A DNA stretch of 64,000 nt from Woeseiaceae bacterium (GTDB lineage: Bacteria > Pseudomonadota > Gammaproteobacteria > Steroidobacterales > Woeseiaceae), in the NCBI GenBank assembly GCA_028289545.1, contig JANQPG010000061.1, positions 1 to 64,000 on the forward strand. Direction: 5' to 3'. The notes beneath the pieces were generated by a model that saw only the letters and a list, made by a program, of their open reading frames with translations, made no database searches and had not been told where the DNA came from. Shown in pieces: positions 60,756 through 64,000 of the stretch; the stretch's first letter is position 1; the number at the start of each line of letters is the position of its first letter. Both the position numbers and the translations under genes were made by a program.

Positions 60756-61214
60756 CTAAGCGACGTCGGCGTCGTCGAAACTGTCTTCGACGGGCTCGGA
60801 GTCCTCGAGTTGTTCGAGCAGATTGATCGCGACGGCCACGAAGTCCGAATCGGTAATGATGCCGACGATCGTCTCGCCGTCCATGACCGGCAGGCAGCCA
60901 ATGCGGTGTTTTTCGAGAAACAGCGCCGCCTGGCGCAGGCTTGCCGCAGCCGACACGGTCGCTACCTCGGTGACCATGACGTCGCCGACGCGGATGTCTC
61001 TTGCGTGTATGCGCTCGTCCGCGTCGCGTAGCGACGAGTCGCTGGCTCTCAGAAGGTCGCTGAGCGTTAGTAGTCCGCGGAGTTTGTTGTTCGCGTCCAC
61101 CACGGGCAGGTGGTGGATACGGTGTTCTTGCATGAGCGAGCGGGCGTCCGCCAGAGTGGCTTCCGGCGCAAGTGTGACGAGGCCGGTGCTCATGACCGCG
61201 TCGATGCTAAACAT
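60756..61214 (-). CDS. CBS-domain-pair protein
   Basis: 152 residues, essentially two CBS domains: MSTGLVTLAPEATLADARSL...HHLPVVDANNKLRGLLTLSDLL, and VGDVMVTEVATVSAAASLRQ...IGCLPVMDGETIVGIITDSD. They bind adenine nucleotides as a sensor module. GGAG precedes the ATG at 61214. It is stand-alone, downstream of the Lrp-type regulator on the same strand, with an Asp/Glu-rich tail. Confidence 0.88.
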   Translation of the reverse strand: MFSIDAVMSTGLVTLAPEATLADARSLMQEHRIHHLPVVDANNKLRGLLTLSDLLRASDSSLRDADERIHARDIRVGDVMVTEVATVSAAASLRQAALFLEKHRIGCLPVMDGETIVGIITDSDFVAVAINLLEQLEDSEPVEDSFDDADVA

Positions 61215-61293
61215 GGCGTTGCTCCCATCGGTGGTTGGTCGAGCATCCAGTCTAGGCGCTAAAACATCGCGCGTCATTGCGTTTTACACGTAT

Positions 61294-61755
61294 CTACACA
61301 CAGTCGTCGATAGGCAAGGCAACGCCGCTTTTTAGGGTTTCCATGACGAAGGTCGAGCTGATGTCCGCGAAATCCACTTCACGAATCAACCGCTTATAAA
61401 TCTGGTCGTAGTGGCCGATGTCCCGCGCAATCACCCGAAGCAGATAGTCCACATCGCCGCTCATGCGATGAAATTCGAGGATCTCGGGAATGGACTCGAC
61501 AGCGGCTTCGAAGCGCGCAAACCAGCTGTCGGAATGCTGGCTTGTCCTGACGAGTGCAAACACGGTCAGTCCGAAACCGAGGGCTTCCGGGTCCAGGATG
61601 GCGACGCGCTGGCGAATGACGCCGCGCTCCTCGAGGTCGCGCACGCGACGCCAGACGGCGGACTTCGACAGCGCCGTGCGCTCGGCAAGCTCGTTCATCG
61701 ACAGTCCGGCATCTGCCTGGAGGATATTGAGTATATGCTTGTCTTTTTGGTCCAT
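61294..61755 (-). CDS. Lrp/AsnC-family transcriptional regulator
   Basis: 153 residues. The N-terminal HTH reads DKHILNILQADAGLSMNELA and SKSAVWRRVRDLEERGVIRQ. The C-terminal RAM effector domain reads LGFGLTVFALVRTSQHSDSW and VDYLLRVIARDIGHYDQIYK. The start at 61755 (MDQKDKHILN) is correct for the family; the open frame runs on far beyond. Divergent from the DUF6356-like gene, it probably controls it and itself. Confidence 0.92.
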   Translation of the reverse strand: MDQKDKHILNILQADAGLSMNELAERTALSKSAVWRRVRDLEERGVIRQRVAILDPEALGFGLTVFALVRTSQHSDSWFARFEAAVESIPEILEFHRMSGDVDYLLRVIARDIGHYDQIYKRLIREVDFADISSTFVMETLKSGVALPIDDCV

Positions 61756-61875
61756 TCGTTTCGAAAAATTGCCAAAAACGAAACGAAAGTACCGAAAAAC
61801 CCTCTGAATCGTCAATTTTTTCGGACAATGGTCGCCATCGTCACAGGCACAATAACCGCAACAGGGAGGAGTCTC

Positions 61876-62124
61876 ATGAGCCTGAAAGCAAAATTTACGG
61901 AACATCCCGCGACGGTAGGTGAGACCTATGGTGAGCATTTCGTCTCGGCAATGGGCTTCAGCCTGTCCATGTTGCGCGCCGCTTTTTGCTGCGGCGTGCA
62001 TGCCCTTCTGCCTTTTCTGTTCGTCAAGACGGGCAGTGAGTGTATTACCGAGCTGCACGATCGCATGGTGACTCACCGCAGCAAGCTGCCGCCCGCCGGC
62101 GACGCCGTCAACAGCAAAGCCTGA
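61876..62124 (+). CDS. DUF6356-like small membrane protein
   Basis: 82 residues. It starts with FTEHPATVGETYGEHFVSAM, followed by one hydrophobic helix (AAFCCGVHALLPFLFVKTGS) and ends in TELHDRMVTHRSKL. I recognise the DUF6356 pattern, of unknown function. GGAGG precedes the ATG. It is divergent from the Lrp-type gene, whose regulators often control a neighbouring small gene of this kind. Confidence 0.7.
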   Translation: MSLKAKFTEHPATVGETYGEHFVSAMGFSLSMLRAAFCCGVHALLPFLFVKTGSECITELHDRMVTHRSKLPPAGDAVNSKA

Positions 62125-62268
62125 GCTTCGCTTCGGCCGACCGCCGCTCCTCGCTTTCGCCGGTTCTGCGCCCGGCTGCTCAAGTACGCGCGAAGCCGCA
62201 CACTCCGGCAAGAAAGAGCAGTACCCGCCTTTCTTCGCGAGGTCCGCGGCGCACACACTCGTCGACAC

Positions 62269-62279
62269 TTTGTGACAAA
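62269..62279. promoter_or_regulatory. Short inverted repeat upstream of the LolA-like gene
   Basis: TTTGT-G-ACAAA, 5-bp arms with a single-base centre. It is the only symmetrical element in the 225-base gap and overlaps a weak -35-like TTGTGA. An operator role is weakly supported. Confidence 0.3.
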
Positions 62280-62349
62280 TACGGAGTCGAATTAAACGCT
62301 GGCGAGGCATACACTTCTGGCCCGGTCTGCCCGTTCTTCGAGAGCGCTC

Positions 62350-63159
62350 ATGCACTGTCTGCCAAGCTTCGTCATTGTCATATTGACCGTTCTGCCATTG
62401 TCCGCGGTGGCGCAATCGAGTGAACCCGGGCTCACCGAACCCCAGCCCATCGAATCCAACCAGGAAGGGCCTCCCGACCCGCGGCAGATAGTGCAAGGCG
62501 CCATCGATCAGTGGCGCGGCGTCTCCTCGGTCAGCGAACTCAGCATGAGCATACGCCGGCCCGACTGGGAGCGGACGATGACGATGCGCGCCTGGACGCG
62601 CGGCGACGAACAGTCGCTCGTGCGTGTGCTTGCTCCGAGCAAAGATCGCGGCAACGGAACGCTGACGGATGACGACAACATGTGGACGTTTTCTCCGCGA
62701 GTGAACCGGGTCATCAAAATTCCGTCGTCGATGATGAACCAAAGCTGGATGGGCTCCGACTTCTCCAACAAGGACGTCACTCGCGCCGACGACATTGTCG
62801 ATCAGTACACGCACACGCTGGTCGCGATCCGCGAGCAAGATGGGATCACCGTGTACGAAATAGAGGCGGTGCCGCTGGAGGATGCGGCCGTCGTCTGGGG
62901 CAGGGAAGTGATGTTGATCCGCAGCGACTACGTGCTGACCGAGCATCGCTACTACGATCAGGACGACGAACTTGTGAAAACGCTCACGTCGCTCGACATC
63001 GGCGAGATGGGCGGGCGCATGCTGGCGCTCCGGCAACGCATGCAGGAAGTCGATTCGCCCGGTGCGTGGACCGAAATCGCCGTCAAATCCGCCGAGTACG
63101 ACGTCGACCTGCCTGACCGCCTGTTCACGCTGTCCAATCTGCGTAATCCCCGGGATTGA
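62350..63159 (+). CDS. LolA-like outer-membrane lipoprotein-sorting protein
   Basis: 269 residues. It has a signal peptide (VIVILTVLPLSAVA) and the LolA/LppX-like beta fold: AIDQWRGVSSVSELSMSI, RGNGTLTDDDNMWTFSPRVN, and DGITVYEIEAVPLEDAAVVW...IRSDYVLTEHRYYDQ. It lies four bases before an FtsX-type permease. This pairing occurs in export systems of unknown cargo and in RND/MMPL loci. A TTTGT-G-ACAAA palindrome (62269-62279) lies 71 bases upstream in the preceding 225-base gap. Confidence 0.82.
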   Translation: MHCLPSFVIVILTVLPLSAVAQSSEPGLTEPQPIESNQEGPPDPRQIVQGAIDQWRGVSSVSELSMSIRRPDWERTMTMRAWTRGDEQSLVRVLAPSKDRGNGTLTDDDNMWTFSPRVNRVIKIPSSMMNQSWMGSDFSNKDVTRADDIVDQYTHTLVAIREQDGITVYEIEAVPLEDAAVVWGREVMLIRSDYVLTEHRYYDQDDELVKTLTSLDIGEMGGRMLALRQRMQEVDSPGAWTEIAVKSAEYDVDLPDRLFTLSNLRNPRD

Positions 63160-63163
63160 GCCC

Positions 63164-64000
63164 GTGACCCTGCGGCTTGCCTGGCGGAATCTGTGGCGTC
63201 AGCCCAGGCGCACGCTGCTCACCGTGGGCGCCATGGTGTTTTCGAACGTGCTGCTGATCTTTCTGATCTCGATGCAGGTCGGGATGTACGGGCTGATGAT
63301 CGACAACGGGCTCAAGTTCTCGACCGGCCATCTGCAGGTTCAGGCGCCGACCTACATCGACGAGCCGAAGATGCGGTTGACGGTGCCTGCAGCGGCGGCG
63401 CTGGCCCGGGAACTGCGTGGCATCGACGGGCTCGAGGCATCAGCGCGCGGCGTCGCGTTCGCGCTGGCCGCGAGTGACGAGCGCACCTACGGCGTATCCG
63501 TCGTGGGCGTCGAACCGCTGCACGAGCCGTCGGTCTCGAGCCTGCCGGGACTCATCAATGCAGGCCGTTACCTCGAAGAGGACGACGCCGCGGAGATCGT
63601 CGTTGGCGCCGTGTTGGCAAAGAACCTGAAACTGACCGTCGGCGACGAGCTGACCCTGCTGGGCAGCGGCCTGGACGGTTCGTTTGCCGCGGCGGTCGTA
63701 ACGGTTGCCGGGATTTTCGAGAGCAGTATCCCCGACCTCGACCGTGGGTTCAGCGCCATTCCGCTGGGTTTTTTCCAGGAAACGTTTTTTATGGGTGACG
63801 CGGGGCATCTTGTGGTGGTCACCGCGGGCTCCATCGAACAGGTTGAGGAGGCTGCAGTCGAGGTTGGCGAGCGTCTGCCGGACGGCGTCGTGCTGCACGA
63901 CTGGGATGCACTGGAGCCGGCGCTGCGGCAGTCGATACAGGCGGATCTCGGCAGCTCGTTCTTTCTGTACTTCGTACTGGTAGTCCTGGTGGCGTTCGGT
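63164..64000 (+). CDS. FtsX/LolCE-type ABC permease (truncated by the window end)
   Basis: 279 codons are visible, starting with GTG at 63164, and the frame is still open at the edge. An N-terminal membrane helix (LRLAWRNLWRQPRRTLLTVGA) is followed by a large extracytoplasmic domain (about residues 45-260, MacB-like periplasmic core) and the start of the second helix (SSFFLYFVLVVLVAFG). It is downstream of the LolA-like gene by four bases, so the two are coupled. Confidence 0.85.
   Translation, partial: MTLRLAWRNLWRQPRRTLLTVGAMVFSNVLLIFLISMQVGMYGLMIDNGLKFSTGHLQVQAPTYIDEPKMRLTVPAAAALARELRGIDGLEASARGVAFALAASDERTYGVSVVGVEPLHEPSVSSLPGLINAGRYLEEDDAAEIVVGAVLAKNLKLTVGDELTLLGSGLDGSFAAAVVTVAGIFESSIPDLDRGFSAIPLGFFQETFFMGDAGHLVVVTAGSIEQVEEAAVEVGERLPDGVVLHDWDALEPALRQSIQADLGSSFFLYFVLVVLVAFG

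Noticed and set aside
61756..63036. Long minus-strand open frame upstream of the Lrp-type gene
   Set aside because: It runs antisense through the DUF6356-like and LolA-like genes. The Lrp family N-terminus is at 61755.
1..64000. CRISPR arrays, tRNA or rRNA genes, insertion sequences and phage genes
   Set aside because: No regular spaced repeats, cloverleaf-like CCA-ended genes, transposases or integrases were recognised.

Overview
The window is high-G+C bacterial chromosome, densely packed with genes that overlap by ATGA-type junctions. ZapG/YhcB and Rof/YaeO homologues point to a gammaproteobacterium. Many TonB receptors, lipoprotein hydrolases and CoA-dependent catabolic genes, with no phage, IS or plasmid genes, suggest a free-living heterotroph of the Woeseiales/Steroidobacterales/Chromatiales kind. 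That last placement is inference. No rRNA, tRNA, CRISPR array or insertion sequence was recognised.

Layout, 0-21 kb. The 3' end of a receiver-domain protein is followed by a metA-metY methionine operon on the minus strand. Divergent from it is a tightly coupled operon: Rieske oxygenase, two phytoene-desaturase-like FAD oxidoreductases and a GcvT-like folate-dependent methyltransferase. This looks like a demethylation/oxidation pathway for an unidentified substrate. It is followed by a nitrilase-fold lipoprotein that lacks the catalytic cysteine, an extra peptide deformylase, a cupin and an SDR. Next come a minus-strand MaoC/thiolase/quinone-reductase group and a glyoxylate-shunt locus, in which a large XRE-family regulator is divergent from isocitrate lyase and malate synthase G with a palindromic operator between them.

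Layout, 20-36 kb. A modABC molybdate transporter, whose ModA carries a tandem-repeat tail, is followed by a diguanylate cyclase. An aspartate/glutamate racemase and a D-cysteine desulfhydrase are coupled, next to RraA-like and GlcD-like proteins. The most coherent candidate system lies at 28.2-36.3 kb. It contains a TonB receptor, a TetR regulator and an operon of CoA ligase, alpha/beta hydrolase, PHB-depolymerase-like lipoprotein and sodium:solute symporter. Four copies of a TTCAACG-NN-CGTTGAA palindrome lie in the two control regions. Three successive operon genes appear to start with CTG, TTG and TTG inside CTGA/TTGA overlaps. I infer outer-membrane uptake, periplasmic ester cleavage, import, cytoplasmic hydrolysis and CoA activation of one carbon source under one repressor.

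Layout, 36-64 kb. An ABC-2 exporter, MFS and lipoprotein genes, a secreted methyltransferase-fold lipoprotein, a DUF6502-like protein, a prolyl oligopeptidase lipoprotein and zapG come first. Then come a ZnuD-like metal TonB receptor with an exported His/Cys-rich small protein, rof, an ExeM/NucH-type nuclease, a LysR-controlled FMN reductase/pirin/DoxX set, a cold-shock protein, an AttEFGH-like ABC system with an AttH/CrtC-fold partner, an AI-2E family permease, CBS and Lrp proteins, and a LolA-like protein beside an FtsX permease cut by the window end.
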